A stretch of DNA of 64,000 nt from Capnocytophaga haemolytica (GCF_001553545.1 NZ_CP014227.1:2338501-2402500), one strand, 5' to 3'; counted from the first letter of the stretch, positions 7,694 to 16,838 are shown. Program-made: numbers and translations. The notes: generated by a model from the letters alone, not told the origin.

Positions 7694-9637
7694 ATGAGAC
7701 TAAGAGAATATTTTGTTTTTTTGTACCGTATTTTCCTTGTATACGCGTTTTATGCTTTTGCAAGAGGCGTGTTTTTGTACTTTAACAAGGATATGATGGG
7801 TGATTACAGCACCTTTAAGCTCTTTTACTATGGATTGGCGTTCGACAACTGCGCGATAATGTACACCAACCTGCTGTTTATACTGCTGAGTTTGCTGCCG
7901 CTGTGGGTAAATACTACGCCAAAGTTCCAAAAGGTGGTGTTTTGGAGTTATTTTATCCCCAATACGATTGCGTATGCTACGAACTTCATCGATGTGGCGT
8001 ATTATCCGTTTAGCAAATCGCGACTCACTACGGGTTCGTTTGCAGTGATTGAGCACGAGCAGAACAAGATGACCCTCTTCTGGACTTTCTTAGGCGAATA
8101 TTGGTATCTCTTTGTGGGCTTTGCAGGGCTTATTGCCTTGTGGGTGTGGCTGTATAAGAGAGTAGAGATAAGAGAGCAGAGAGCAGAGAACAGAGCACAA
8201 AGCTCAAAGCTGGCTTATTTTGGCTGGTCGGCAGTGTGGTTTGTAGGCTTTGGTGTGCTGATAATGATGGCGATACGCGGGGGTGGTTTTACTTCCGATA
8301 CGCGCCCTATTAATATGCTTGATGCCAGTCGCCACGTAACGGTAACGCCTCAGGCGGATGCAATCCTCAATACGCCTTTCTGCTTGATTAGGAGTCTTGG
8401 GAAGAATAAAGGCTTTAAGGAATATCACTTTGTAGATGAGGCATATATACGCGAACATCTCAAGCCTATCAAACAGTATCATCGTCAGGTGAAAGAGAAG
8501 CCTAATGTGGTGATATTCATCTTGGAGAGCTTTGGCAGGGAGTATTGGGGCTGTATGAATAAAAACAGAAATATCCCTAACTTTAAGAGCTATACGCCTT
8601 TCTTGGACTCGCTTTCGCAGCATTCTTTTATGCTCGACAATGCGTATTGCACGGGGCGTCAGTCAATACACGGAATGTCGTCGATGTTGGCGGGGATACC
8701 TTCCTTTCAGGTGGCGTACACCTCATCGCCTTATGTGAAGCAGCCTACACAGTCAATCGTTTCTATTGCCAAGGAGATGGGCTACGACACTTCATTCTTT
8801 CACTCCGCACCTAATGGTTCGATGGGCTTCTTGGGCTTCTCGAATATCTTGGGTTTTGACCATTACTATGGCAAGACCGAGTATAACAACGATGCTGATG
8901 ATGACGGTCGTTGGGGTATTTGGGATGAGCCTTTCTTTCAATATATGTGTAAGACACTCAGCGAGAAACAGCAGCCTTTCTTAGGTACTATCTTTACACT
9001 GTCATCACATCACCCTTTTCAAATACCTAAGAAATACGAGGGTAAGTTTGACAAGGGTACGCTACAAATACACCAATGTATTGGCTATACGGATTACTCT
9101 CTCAAGCGTTTTTTTGAGTGCGCCAAGCAACAGCCGTGGTTTAAGAATACCATCTTTGCTTTTGTGAACGATCACCCTAACCAGACGTATTACGACCTTT
9201 ACAAACAGCCAATTACCAATAGGGCGGCAGCGATTATGTTCTACAGTGCCAACCCTGAGTTAGTGCCTACCAAGATGTATTCAGAGATTGCAGAGCAGAT
9301 TGATATATATCCTTCTTTAGTTGATTTGATGGGCTATAACAAGCCTTTCCGTTCGTGGGGGCGCAGTGTGTTTGCTGATTTGCCTGATGAGAAGCCCAAG
9401 GCATACGTAAATGATGCGTTGCTCTATCAGCTCAAACAAGGGAATTACATCTACCAGATGGACGACAAAGGGGTGCTTATAGGCTTATTTGACAAAGATG
9501 ATGAGGCTCTGAGAAACAACCTTCTCGGCAAGGTGAAGAACGCTGAGGTAACTGAGGCTACCAAAGAGTTGCAAGCCTTTATGCAGGACTATATGGATAG
9601 GATACTCAACCATAAGTTAAGTATCAAAAGTCAGTAG
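7694..9637 (+). CDS. LTA-synthase-family membrane phosphotransferase (sulfatase fold)
   Basis: 647 residues. The N-terminal ~190 residues hold about five membrane spans; residues about 245-640 form an extracytoplasmic alkaline-phosphatase-superfamily domain. Motifs follow the LTA synthase/OpgB group: NVVIFILESFGREYWG (metal Glu), CTGRQSIHG with likely nucleophile Thr320, LSSHHPF, and FVNDHPNQ (metal Asp-His). In a Gram-negative bacterium such enzymes add phosphoglycerol or a similar group to an envelope glycan or lipid; the substrate here is unknown. Residues about 155-172 (KRVEIREQRAENRAQSSK) are encoded by a purine-rich stretch resembling the dispersed intergenic repeat, lying between the last span and the catalytic domain. 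Confidence 0.85.
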   Translation: MRLREYFVFLYRIFLVYAFYAFARGVFLYFNKDMMGDYSTFKLFYYGLAFDNCAIMYTNLLFILLSLLPLWVNTTPKFQKVVFWSYFIPNTIAYATNFIDVAYYPFSKSRLTTGSFAVIEHEQNKMTLFWTFLGEYWYLFVGFAGLIALWVWLYKRVEIREQRAENRAQSSKLAYFGWSAVWFVGFGVLIMMAIRGGGFTSDTRPINMLDASRHVTVTPQADAILNTPFCLIRSLGKNKGFKEYHFVDEAYIREHLKPIKQYHRQVKEKPNVVIFILESFGREYWGCMNKNRNIPNFKSYTPFLDSLSQHSFMLDNAYCTGRQSIHGMSSMLAGIPSFQVAYTSSPYVKQPTQSIVSIAKEMGYDTSFFHSAPNGSMGFLGFSNILGFDHYYGKTEYNNDADDDGRWGIWDEPFFQYMCKTLSEKQQPFLGTIFTLSSHHPFQIPKKYEGKFDKGTLQIHQCIGYTDYSLKRFFECAKQQPWFKNTIFAFVNDHPNQTYYDLYKQPITNRAAAIMFYSANPELVPTKMYSEIAEQIDIYPSLVDLMGYNKPFRSWGRSVFADLPDEKPKAYVNDALLYQLKQGNYIYQMDDKGVLIGLFDKDDEALRNNLLGKVKNAEVTEATKELQAFMQDYMDRILNHKLSIKSQ

Positions 9638-9659
9638 TTAGAAATTCAGAGGCGGTAAT

Positions 9660-9712
9660 AATAGCAAAGCCCGAAGGTTAGATTTAGTACCTTCGGGCTT
9701 TGCTATTGTTGT
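9660..9712. terminator. Bidirectional terminator between the LTA-synthase-like gene and trxB
   Basis: A perfect 18-19-bp stem (9661-9678 with 9689-9706) with a 10-nt loop, GC-rich in its middle (GCCCGAAGG) and flanked by A- and T-rich sequence on both sides. It lies between two convergent genes and can serve both. Confidence 0.9.
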
Positions 9713-9722
9713 AATTCCTGAT

Positions 9723-10667
9723 CTACTCTAAGGTAAGTAAGTATTTTTCAGCGTCTAAGGCAGCCATACATCCTGAACCTGCGGCTGTGATCGCTTGTCG
9801 GTAACGCGTATCAGCAGCATCACCCGCTACAAATACGCCCGCTACATTCGTAAGTGAGGTGCCTGCCACATTCTTAATATAACCGACCTCATCCAAAGTG
9901 ATATACTCCTTAAAGACATCCGTATTAGGCTTATGCCCGATGGCTACGAAGAAGCCTGTAACAGGGATTTCCTTTACCTCATTCGTTTGATTATTGCGCA
10001 CCTTGATAGCGGTAACTACTTGTCCATCACCTAATATTTCTTCGGTTTCGGTATTGAATAATACTTCTATTTTATCATTTTTAAGCACGCGCTCTTTCAT
10101 AATCTGCGATGCACGGAACTCATCGCGGCGTATGAGCATTGTTACCTTTGCACATATATTTGCCAAGTAGAGTGCCTCTTCACAAGCCGAGTCGCCCGCC
10201 CCTACGATGGCTACCTGCTGATTGCGGTAGAAAAAGCCATCGCAAACGGCACACGCCGATACACCACCACCTGTGCTGAGATAATGTTGCTCAGAGGGCA
10301 AGCCCAAATACTTAGCTGATGCCCCTGTGGCGATAATCACAGCATCGGCGTGGAGCTCTTTAGTGTCGTCAATCCATACCTTATGAGGATGTGCTGAAAA
10401 GTCGACTTTAGTAACCCAGCCATTGCGGATTTCAGCCCCAAAGCGTTCAGCTTGCTTCTGTAAATCCATCATTAGTTCGGTACCCATAATGCCATTGGGG
10501 TAACCAGGGAAGTTTTCCACCTCGTTGGTAGTAGTAAGCTGTCCACCAGGTTGCCCACCTTGGTATAAGACAGGAGCGAGGTTAGCGCGCGAAGCGTAGA
10601 TAGCTGCAGTGTAACCTGCTGGTCCTGAGCCTATAATTAGGCATTTTACTTTTTCGATATCTGCCAT
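9723..10667 (-). CDS. trxB: Thioredoxin-disulfide reductase
   Basis: 314 residues, normal for the low-molecular-weight NADPH/FAD enzyme that reduces thioredoxin in the cytoplasm. FAD-binding GSGPAG lies at 13-18, the redox pair CAVC at 139-142, the NADPH-binding GAGDSACEEA after it, and the C-terminal FAD motif GVFVAGDAAD. Initiation at ATG (10665-10667, minus) puts the Rossmann motif in the usual place. The gene is monocistronic, with its own promoter upstream and a shared terminator downstream. Confidence 0.97.
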   Translation of the reverse strand: MADIEKVKCLIIGSGPAGYTAAIYASRANLAPVLYQGGQPGGQLTTTNEVENFPGYPNGIMGTELMMDLQKQAERFGAEIRNGWVTKVDFSAHPHKVWIDDTKELHADAVIIATGASAKYLGLPSEQHYLSTGGGVSACAVCDGFFYRNQQVAIVGAGDSACEEALYLANICAKVTMLIRRDEFRASQIMKERVLKNDKIEVLFNTETEEILGDGQVVTAIKVRNNQTNEVKEIPVTGFFVAIGHKPNTDVFKEYITLDEVGYIKNVAGTSLTNVAGVFVAGDAADTRYRQAITAAGSGCMAALDAEKYLLTLE

Positions 10668-10696
10668 AATGTTTCTCGTTTTTAATATTAATTTTG

Positions 10697-10727
10697 CAAA
10701 GGTACGAAAAAAAATGCATATCTCAAA
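10697..10727 (-). promoter_or_regulatory. trxB promoter
   Basis: On the minus strand, TTTG (10724-10727), 19 nt, then TACCTTTG (10697-10704), an excellent match to the Bacteroidetes -33/-7 consensus, about 30 bp before the trxB ATG. Confidence 0.8.
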
Positions 10728-11055
10728 GCGCGAAAGTTATCAAGTTTTCCGATAGGTTCATTTGTAAAGTTTATGGGAGATCAAAATCAGTTGTTGTACT
10801 GAGGGTCTTCTTCTCCGATAGGTGTCCGTTATCGGTTCGATATGAATGGTGGACTTTTAGCCTTTTCAAAGGATGAAAAAATGAGTCTCTTTTGGAAAAG
10901 TGGATGGGTGGAGCAATTTTTCTCTAAAAATATTTCATTTTTGACTCGTGATAAGTATTCTTATAATTATTTGATATTCATATACATATATGTCTATTTT
11001 TCATTTTAACAAAATTTTATCACTACAAAAAGTGTAAAGTTTTAGTTTTTTTGCG
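10728..11055. other. Intergenic region without recognised gene
   Basis: AT-rich spacer between divergent trxB and the DUF6089 operon. I see no RNA gene, strong hairpin or convincing ORF. A phrase, ccgatagGT, occurs twice (around 10750 and 10815). The last part runs into the downstream promoter. Confidence 0.5.
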
Positions 11056-11084
11056 TTGTATTTTGTGAAAAACTCTTACATTTG
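11056..11084 (+). promoter_or_regulatory. Promoter of the DUF6089-uppS-bamA-skp operon
   Basis: TTG at 11056-11058, 18 nt, then TACATTTG at 11077-11084, matching the Bacteroidetes promoter. Transcription would begin around 11090, about 14 nt before the ATG at 11104. Confidence 0.75.
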
Positions 11085-11103
11085 CACTTTGCATAAGAAG
11101 AAT

Positions 11104-11805
11104 ATGTACAGATATTTTTACACCATATTGATACTATTAGCGGTGCAGGTGGCATCGGCGCAGCAACACGAGATTGGGATCTTCGCAGGAGGAAGTAACC
11201 CTATTTCGGACATTGGTAGAGGTTATTACGTACTGCCCAACCGTCCAGCGGTGGGAGGTGTGTACAAGTGGAATTTCCACGAGCGTATGTCGGTTCGCGT
11301 ACAGCTTACGGGCACACAGCTCTATGGCAACGATCGCCAGTCGGACATTGCGGGCAAACGCAAGCGCGACTTCTCGTTCAAGACGGACGTCACAGAAATG
11401 ATGACTGGGGTGGAGTTCCATTTCAGGGAGTACCGAATCGAGCACTTGATCGACCGTCCGTGGACACCTTATGTGTTTGTGGGCATTGGCGGCTTTTGGC
11501 ACGATGATTTGTACTTCGACAACACCACTGCCAAGCCATTGGAAGCCGAGAATACCACAAGGCGCGAGTTTGACGCAATGCTTCCCGTTGCCTTAGGTAT
11601 TAAGAAGAAGATCACTCAGCGGCTTATCTTGGCGGGTGAAGTGGGTTTTCGCTACACGCTTACCAACAATGTTGATGGGAATGCGCCAACGCATCAAGGC
11701 TTTATGTTTGGCAACTTAGGCAGGAGCTATGATTGGTATACAATGGTAGGGGCTTCACTGACGTATACTTTCTGGGAAGCACCTTGTTATTGTAAGCGAA
11801 GATAA
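11104..11805 (+). CDS. DUF6089-family outer-membrane-like protein
   Basis: 233 residues with a signal peptide (about 1-19, YRYFYTILILLAVQVASAQ). The mature part starts QHEIGIFAGGSNPISDIGRG, the opening I associate with the DUF6089 family found upstream of uppS in flavobacteria, and alternates aromatic and polar residues like a small beta barrel (porin-like YVFVGIGGFW, GEVGFRYTLT, ASLTYTFW). An upstream in-frame TTG at 11056 lies inside the promoter, so the ATG at 11104 is chosen. It ends one base before uppS and heads the envelope-assembly operon. The role is unknown; the context suggests an outer-membrane function. Confidence 0.8.
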   Translation: MYRYFYTILILLAVQVASAQQHEIGIFAGGSNPISDIGRGYYVLPNRPAVGGVYKWNFHERMSVRVQLTGTQLYGNDRQSDIAGKRKRDFSFKTDVTEMMTGVEFHFREYRIEHLIDRPWTPYVFVGIGGFWHDDLYFDNTTAKPLEAENTTRREFDAMLPVALGIKKKITQRLILAGEVGFRYTLTNNVDGNAPTHQGFMFGNLGRSYDWYTMVGASLTYTFWEAPCYCKRR

Positions 11806-11806
11806 G

Positions 11807-12535
11807 ATGGCTGAAGAGTTGATAAACAAGCCACGGCATATTGCCATCATAATGGACGGCAATGGGCGTTGGGCGAAGCAGCAAGGGATGCTCAGGGCAT
11901 TTGGACACGAGCGCGGTGTGCGTACGGTGCGTGAGGTAGTGGAATACTGTGTAGAACACGAGATTCCATACCTGACGCTTTATGCGTTTTCTACTGAGAA
12001 CTGGAATCGCCCTGCCTTGGAAGTGAAAGCCCTGATGGAGTTGCTGGTAAAGTTCCTGAAGAAAGAGGCTGATGAGCTCGACAAAAACAATGTACGCTTG
12101 GGGGCTATTGGCAGTTTGGAGCGTTTCCCTGAGAAGGTGCGCGAGGTGTTGCTCAGCACTATCGATCGCTTGAAGCACAACACAGGCACTACCCTTACGC
12201 TGGCACTGAGCTATGGTGCCCGTGAGGAACTCGTGCAGGCCACGCGGCGCATTGCTGAGGAAGTGAAAAGCGGCAAACTCAATACTGAGGCTGTAGATGA
12301 GCGACTGGTGCAACGCTATTTGTACACAGCCGATTTGCCCGATGTGGACTTGCTTATTCGCACCAGCGGTGAGCAGCGCATTAGCAACTTCTTGCTGTGG
12401 CAGATTGCATACGCCGAGCTTTATTTTGCAGAAGTGCTCTGGCCAGAGTTTACTAAGGAACACCTAAAAGAAGCATTATTAAACTATCAAAAGAGAGAGA
12501 GACGATTTGGAAAAACCAGTGAACAACTTAAATAG
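11807..12535 (+). CDS. uppS: Isoprenyl (undecaprenyl) diphosphate synthase
   Basis: 242 residues, a cis-prenyltransferase that makes the C55 carrier lipid for peptidoglycan and O-antigen. HIAIIMDGNGRWAKQ carries catalytic Asp17, followed by GHERGVRTVREVV, YAFSTENWNRP, and the C-terminal LLIRTSGEQRISNFLLWQ with EVLWPEF, all diagnostic. The ATG follows the DUF6089 stop by one base and the next gene starts 4 bp after its TAG, so it is fully inside the operon. Confidence 0.97.
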   Translation: MAEELINKPRHIAIIMDGNGRWAKQQGMLRAFGHERGVRTVREVVEYCVEHEIPYLTLYAFSTENWNRPALEVKALMELLVKFLKKEADELDKNNVRLGAIGSLERFPEKVREVLLSTIDRLKHNTGTTLTLALSYGAREELVQATRRIAEEVKSGKLNTEAVDERLVQRYLYTADLPDVDLLIRTSGEQRISNFLLWQIAYAELYFAEVLWPEFTKEHLKEALLNYQKRERRFGKTSEQLK

Positions 12536-12539
12536 AACT

Positions 12540-15080
12540 ATGTTGAAAAAAATTGTATTTATGGCACTGCTGGCAATCACAAGCCTTGTCAGTGCACAAG
12601 AGGACGAAGATAGAGTATCATTAGGACAAGGAAAGAAATATACCATCGGAGGTATTGAAGTTACTGGTGCCAAACGCTTTAATGAACAAACTATCCTGAC
12701 TACCACAGGGCTGAAAGTAGGCGATGTGATTGAAATACCGAGTGAGAAGTTCAGCGCGGTTATTCACAAGCTATGGAGCTATAAGTTGTTCAGCGATATT
12801 AACATCTACATCAAGCGCGTGGAGGGCGATACCGTCTTCCTTGAATTAGCGATTAAAGAGACACCTTCACTCATCAATGTGAGCATCAAAGGGGTGCGTG
12901 AGAAGAAAGCTGAAGCCCTCATAAAGGAGTTGGAGCTGAAGAAAGGGACTACTAAGGTGAATGAGAACCTCATCGCCAATACGAAGAATTACATCACAAA
13001 TAAGTATCGCAAAGAAGGGTACCTCAATACTAAGGTAAACGTTGATACTAAGATAGATACCACCGATGCGAACGGGGTGGATATGCTTATCTTTATAGAT
13101 AAAGGCAACAAAGTAAAAGTAGATGAAATAGCCTTTGAGGGCAACCAGAAGTACAGCGATAGGAAGCTGCGCCGTAAGCTGAAGAAGACTAAGCAGCGCG
13201 CTTTTGGTCGCTTTTGGAAACGCTCGAAGTATGTGAAGAAGGACTATGATGAGGACTTGACTTCAATGGTTGATTTCTACAAAGAGAACGGCTATCGCGA
13301 TGCACGCATCGTCAATGATACCCTTATAAAGGATAAGGACGGCAATGTGAGCTTAAAGATAGCTTTGGAAGAGGGAAAGCGTTATTACTTTGGCGACATC
13401 CGCTTCTTGGGAAACTCGGTGTACAACGACCGTACGCTGAACCAAGTGCTTGGCATCAAAAAAGGTGATGTGTACAATGGCGTACTACTGAAAAAGCGTA
13501 TCCAAGACCAGAGTAAACCTGATGCTGACGATATTACCAACCTTTACCAGAACAGCGGTTACCTCTTCTCGCAGATACACCCTGTGGAGACTTCGGTAGT
13601 GAACGACACTATCAATTTTGAAATACGTGTGGTGGAGGGTAAGCCTGCGTATTTTAACAATATATCGGTAAAAGGAAACGAGAAAACCAACGACTATGTG
13701 ATTTACCGCGAACTGAGAACACGCCCTGGGTATTTGTACAGCAAAGATGCCGTGGTGCGTACGGTGCGCGAACTAGGGCAGATGCAGCTTTTTGATGCGC
13801 AGAACATCAATCCTGAGTTTAAGAATGCTGACCCGAATGCAGGTACGGTAGATATTGAATATAACTTGAAAGAAACAGGCTCCAGCCAAGTGCAGTTGCA
13901 AGGGGGCTACGGAGGTGGATCGTTCATCGGTACGCTGGCACTCTCGTTCAACAACTTCTCAATGAGGAACTTATTCAACCGTAAGGCATATACCCCTGTG
14001 CCTATGGGCGATGGGCAATCGTTTTCGGTGAGCTTCCAAATGAGTAGGTATTACCGCACCTATGGGTTCTCATTTACAGAGCCTTGGCTCGGTGGGAAGC
14101 AGCCTGTACAGTTCTCTGTATCGCTAAGCCGCACCGAACAGTTTGGCTACAACTACCGCACTTACGACGTAGATAGAAGTAAGCGTGTGAATATCACTAG
14201 CGTGAGTGTAGGCTTGGCAAAGCGATTGCGAATCCCTGATGATTACTTCCAGATAGCACATACATTGAGTTATCAGCTCTATGACCTGCGTGATTATCCG
14301 AACTTAGGGTTATTCACCTTTAAAGATGGTAGCTCTAACTCATTGGCGTACACCATAGCCTTATCGCGTAATTCTAGCGGTCCGAACCCTATCTACCCAA
14401 TGAGCGGTAGCAGTTTTACCATCAGCGCTAAGCTCACTCCTCCGTACTCAATGTTCAACGGAGTAGATTACAGCAAGCTACTTGACGAACGCGACCAAGC
14501 GGTGAAGGATGAAAACTCAACCCGTATTGCACAGATAGATCAAGAGCGTTTCCGTTGGTTAGAGTTTTATAAATTGAAGTTTACCTCAGCGTGGTACACC
14601 AATATATACAGCAAGTTCGTACTGAAATTCGGTGCTGACTTTGGTTACCTCGGGGCATATAACAAGGATAGGGGTATTGTACCTTTTGAGCGCTTCTTTA
14701 TGGGAGGCGATGGGTTAGGCTATTACTCAATGGATAGCCGCGAGAACATCCAGATGCGTGGGTATGAGAATTACGCCCTCTCAGGCGATGGTGGGGAGAA
14801 TGTATTTAACAAATTCTCGTTGGAATTGCGTTACCCCATCACCCTGAAGCCAATGGCATCTATCTACGGGTTGGCATTTGCTGAAGGTGGGAATGTGTAC
14901 AACGGCTTAGAGAACTTTAACCCCTTCCAAATCAAGCGTTCAGCAGGTTTAGGGCTAAGGCTCTTTATGCCAGCCTTCGGTATGCTGGGGATCGATTTTG
15001 GCTACGGATTTGACAATCCTGCCAACAGCAATAACCGCAGTGGATGGCAAACACACTTTATTTTTGGTCAGCAATTTTAA
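12540..15080 (+). CDS. bamA: Outer membrane protein assembly factor BamA
   Basis: 846 residues: a signal peptide (LKKIVFMALLAITSLVSAQ), then about five POTRA domains (about 35-430, for example YTIGGIEVTGAKRFNEQTI and VDEIAFEGNQKYSDRKLRRK), then a 16-stranded Omp85 barrel to the C-terminal aromatic ending FIFGQQF. It is the core of the BAM complex that folds beta-barrel proteins in the outer membrane. The barrel contains FERFFMGGDGLGYYSM and IQMRGYENYAL, which holds the RGY-like element of the barrel lid loop. The ATG at 12540 is preferred to a TTG at 12507 because it begins the signal peptide. Confidence 0.96.
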   Translation: MLKKIVFMALLAITSLVSAQEDEDRVSLGQGKKYTIGGIEVTGAKRFNEQTILTTTGLKVGDVIEIPSEKFSAVIHKLWSYKLFSDINIYIKRVEGDTVFLELAIKETPSLINVSIKGVREKKAEALIKELELKKGTTKVNENLIANTKNYITNKYRKEGYLNTKVNVDTKIDTTDANGVDMLIFIDKGNKVKVDEIAFEGNQKYSDRKLRRKLKKTKQRAFGRFWKRSKYVKKDYDEDLTSMVDFYKENGYRDARIVNDTLIKDKDGNVSLKIALEEGKRYYFGDIRFLGNSVYNDRTLNQVLGIKKGDVYNGVLLKKRIQDQSKPDADDITNLYQNSGYLFSQIHPVETSVVNDTINFEIRVVEGKPAYFNNISVKGNEKTNDYVIYRELRTRPGYLYSKDAVVRTVRELGQMQLFDAQNINPEFKNADPNAGTVDIEYNLKETGSSQVQLQGGYGGGSFIGTLALSFNNFSMRNLFNRKAYTPVPMGDGQSFSVSFQMSRYYRTYGFSFTEPWLGGKQPVQFSVSLSRTEQFGYNYRTYDVDRSKRVNITSVSVGLAKRLRIPDDYFQIAHTLSYQLYDLRDYPNLGLFTFKDGSSNSLAYTIALSRNSSGPNPIYPMSGSSFTISAKLTPPYSMFNGVDYSKLLDERDQAVKDENSTRIAQIDQERFRWLEFYKLKFTSAWYTNIYSKFVLKFGADFGYLGAYNKDRGIVPFERFFMGGDGLGYYSMDSRENIQMRGYENYALSGDGGENVFNKFSLELRYPITLKPMASIYGLAFAEGGNVYNGLENFNPFQIKRSAGLGLRLFMPAFGMLGIDFGYGFDNPANSNNRSGWQTHFIFGQQF

Positions 15081-15137
15081 CGTTTGGCACGATTTTTTCA
15101 TTACGAAAAATATGTGCTAAGAGCTAACATAGATTTT

Positions 15138-16214
15138 ATGAGAAAATTACATTGTCTATTATTAGTACTCTTAGGAGTTGTCGCAGCGGGTTACGCACAG
15201 AAGCCCTCACGCATTGGCTACGTCGATATGGATTACATCTTGGCGAACTTGGAGGACTACAAGGTGGCGAGCCAACAGTTTGCCTTGCAAGTAGAGCAAT
15301 GGCAGGCAGAGATTGAGAAACGTGCCGAGAAGATAAAGACCGAAAAGGAGAAGTTAGAGGCTGAGAAACCCCTGCTCACCCCTGAACTTATCAAGGATAA
15401 AGAGGAGGAGATAGCCCTCTTGGAGTACAATCTCAACGCTTATAAAGAGAAGAAATTCAACGCTGAGAATGGGGAGTATATCACACAGAAGTTTATGCTC
15501 GCCAAGCCTATTCAAGATCAGATTTTCAACATTGCTCAAGAGATAGGCAAGATGCGCAAGTACGACTTTATTTTTGAGAAAAGCCAAGCTACGATGCTCT
15601 TTTCAGCGGGACAGCACAATTTGAGTAAGGTAGTGCTTAGGGCGTTGAAGAAAAAGGATAATGCTGAAGATAGAAATAAGAATATGGCTGACCTGCTGAA
15701 AGAAAGCTATGACTTTGAGTTTGTAGAAGAACGTGTGAAACGCCGTCAGGAAGCAGAAAAAGCACGCAAAGAGCGTCAAGCACAATACGAGCAAGAACGT
15801 GTACGCCGCACTGAGGAAATGAAAGCACAGCGTGAGCAGCTCAACAAGAAGCGCGAAGAGCAACGTCTGCAACGCCAAAAGGAAACCGCTGAAAAGCAAC
15901 AGAAATTACAGCAAGACCGCGAGGCATTGCAAGCTCAACGCCAAAAAGAAGCCCAAGAGCGTATGCAGAAGATGCAACAGGACAGAGAGGCACTCAAAGC
16001 ACAGCGCGAGAAAGAGAATGCTGAACGACTGCAAAAAGCGCAAGAGCAGCGCGAAGCCCTCAAAGCTCAGCGTGAAAAGGAAAATGCGGAGCGCATACAG
16101 AAGATGCAGCAAGAACGTGAAGCCCTAAAAGCCCAACGCGAGAAAGAAGCTGCTGAGCGCGCTCAGAAAGCACAAGAACAAAAGGCTAAAACAGAAGCCG
16201 AGACCAAAAAGTAA
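15138..16214 (+). CDS. OmpH/Skp-family chaperone with long repetitive coiled-coil tail
   Basis: 358 residues, about twice a normal Skp. A signal peptide (RKLHCLLLVLLGVVAAGYA) is followed by RIGYVDMDYILANLEDY and a Skp core to about residue 190 with long helices (KEKKFNAENGEYITQKFMLA). Beyond it is a charged Glu/Lys/Arg/Gln coiled coil with four 22-residue repeats (about 258-345; core REALKAQREKENAERLQK). The TTG-initiated extension at 15084 is rejected because the signal peptide begins at the ATG at 15138. Skp holds unfolded barrel proteins in the periplasm, fitting its place just after bamA. The tail may bind or bridge, but that is conjecture. Confidence 0.88.
   Translation: MRKLHCLLLVLLGVVAAGYAQKPSRIGYVDMDYILANLEDYKVASQQFALQVEQWQAEIEKRAEKIKTEKEKLEAEKPLLTPELIKDKEEEIALLEYNLNAYKEKKFNAENGEYITQKFMLAKPIQDQIFNIAQEIGKMRKYDFIFEKSQATMLFSAGQHNLSKVVLRALKKKDNAEDRNKNMADLLKESYDFEFVEERVKRRQEAEKARKERQAQYEQERVRRTEEMKAQREQLNKKREEQRLQRQKETAEKQQKLQQDREALQAQRQKEAQERMQKMQQDREALKAQREKENAERLQKAQEQREALKAQREKENAERIQKMQQEREALKAQREKEAAERAQKAQEQKAKTEAETKK
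15909..16172 (+). repeat. Four in-frame 66-bp repeats in the OmpH-like gene
   Basis: Four consecutive 66-bp units encode 22-residue repeats built on REALKAQREKE and ERxQK. The units differ at many silent positions while the protein pattern is kept, which points to selection on the coiled coil. A more degenerate unit may precede them. Confidence 0.8.
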
Positions 16215-16240
16215 CTTTTAATAAATTAATTATAAAGAAG

Positions 16241-16774
16241 ATGATGAGAAACATTAGAACAATGATGATCGCTGTAGCTCTATTTTTCGGAGCTATGTCC
16301 GCAGCTACTGCACAAGTGAAAATCGCCCACATTGATGTGCAAAAACTTTTAGAAGAAATGCCTGAACGCAAATCAGTAGAGGCTCAACTCAAGAAGGTAG
16401 AGCAAAGCTATATGAACGATATCCAAGCAGCTGTAAAGGAATTACAAGCACGTGCAGAGAAATACCAAAAAGAAGCAGCAGCACTTAGTGAAGCTGAACT
16501 GAAGAAACGTGAAGCTGAATTCCTTAAAAAGTCAGAAGAAATTCAGACTATGGAAGCTAATATCCGTCAATCACAACAAACCGCAGCTCAGAAGCTACAA
16601 GAAAAACAAAAAGAACTCGTTGAACCTCTTTTGAAGAAAGTAAAATCATCTATTGAGAAGATTGCTAAATCAAAAGGCTTCCAATATGTATTGGATTCAA
16701 GTGCAGGCTCAAGTGTGATTGTAGCTACTGGCGACGACCTTTACAGTGCTGTTAAGAAAGACTTAGGCTTTTAA
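16241..16774 (+). CDS. skp: OmpH/Skp-family periplasmic chaperone
   Basis: 177 residues, typical Skp size. Signal peptide to about residue 25 (AMSAATAQ), then VKIAHIDVQKLLEEMPERKS, the N-terminal strand of the head domain, a long pair of helices rich in Lys/Glu/Gln (residues about 50-130), and FQYVLDSSAGSSVIVATG closing the head. It is the second OmpH-type gene after bamA, 26 bp after the longer one. Start is ATGATG at 16241; the second ATG is equally possible. A strong terminator follows. Confidence 0.92.
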   Translation: MMRNIRTMMIAVALFFGAMSAATAQVKIAHIDVQKLLEEMPERKSVEAQLKKVEQSYMNDIQAAVKELQARAEKYQKEAAALSEAELKKREAEFLKKSEEIQTMEANIRQSQQTAAQKLQEKQKELVEPLLKKVKSSIEKIAKSKGFQYVLDSSAGSSVIVATGDDLYSAVKKDLGF

Positions 16775-16804
16775 TTGTAATCATATTTATAGATTTTATT
16801 GTTG

Positions 16805-16838
16805 AAAAAAGTGTCTGCTACAAACGGACACTTTTTTT
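16805..16838 (+). terminator. Terminator after skp
   Basis: An 11-bp stem (AAAAAAGTGTC with GACACTTTTTT), an 11-nt loop and seven T residues. It closes the bamA-skp-skp operon and leaves murI 28 bp further on. Confidence 0.88.

Noticed and set aside
7694..9637. Sulfatase that could serve the glycan locus
   Set aside because: It shares the fold, but has membrane spans and a Thr nucleophile as in LTA synthase, and no C/S-x-P-x-R sulfatase signature.
10694..10876. 60-codon plus-strand frame upstream of the DUF6089 operon
   Set aside because: It overlaps the trxB promoter and has no start context or family; it is likely chance in AT-rich DNA.
11702..12463. A 253-codon minus-strand frame opposite uppS
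   Set aside because: uppS is certain on the other strand and the frame has no recognisable domain; it is a codon-bias shadow.
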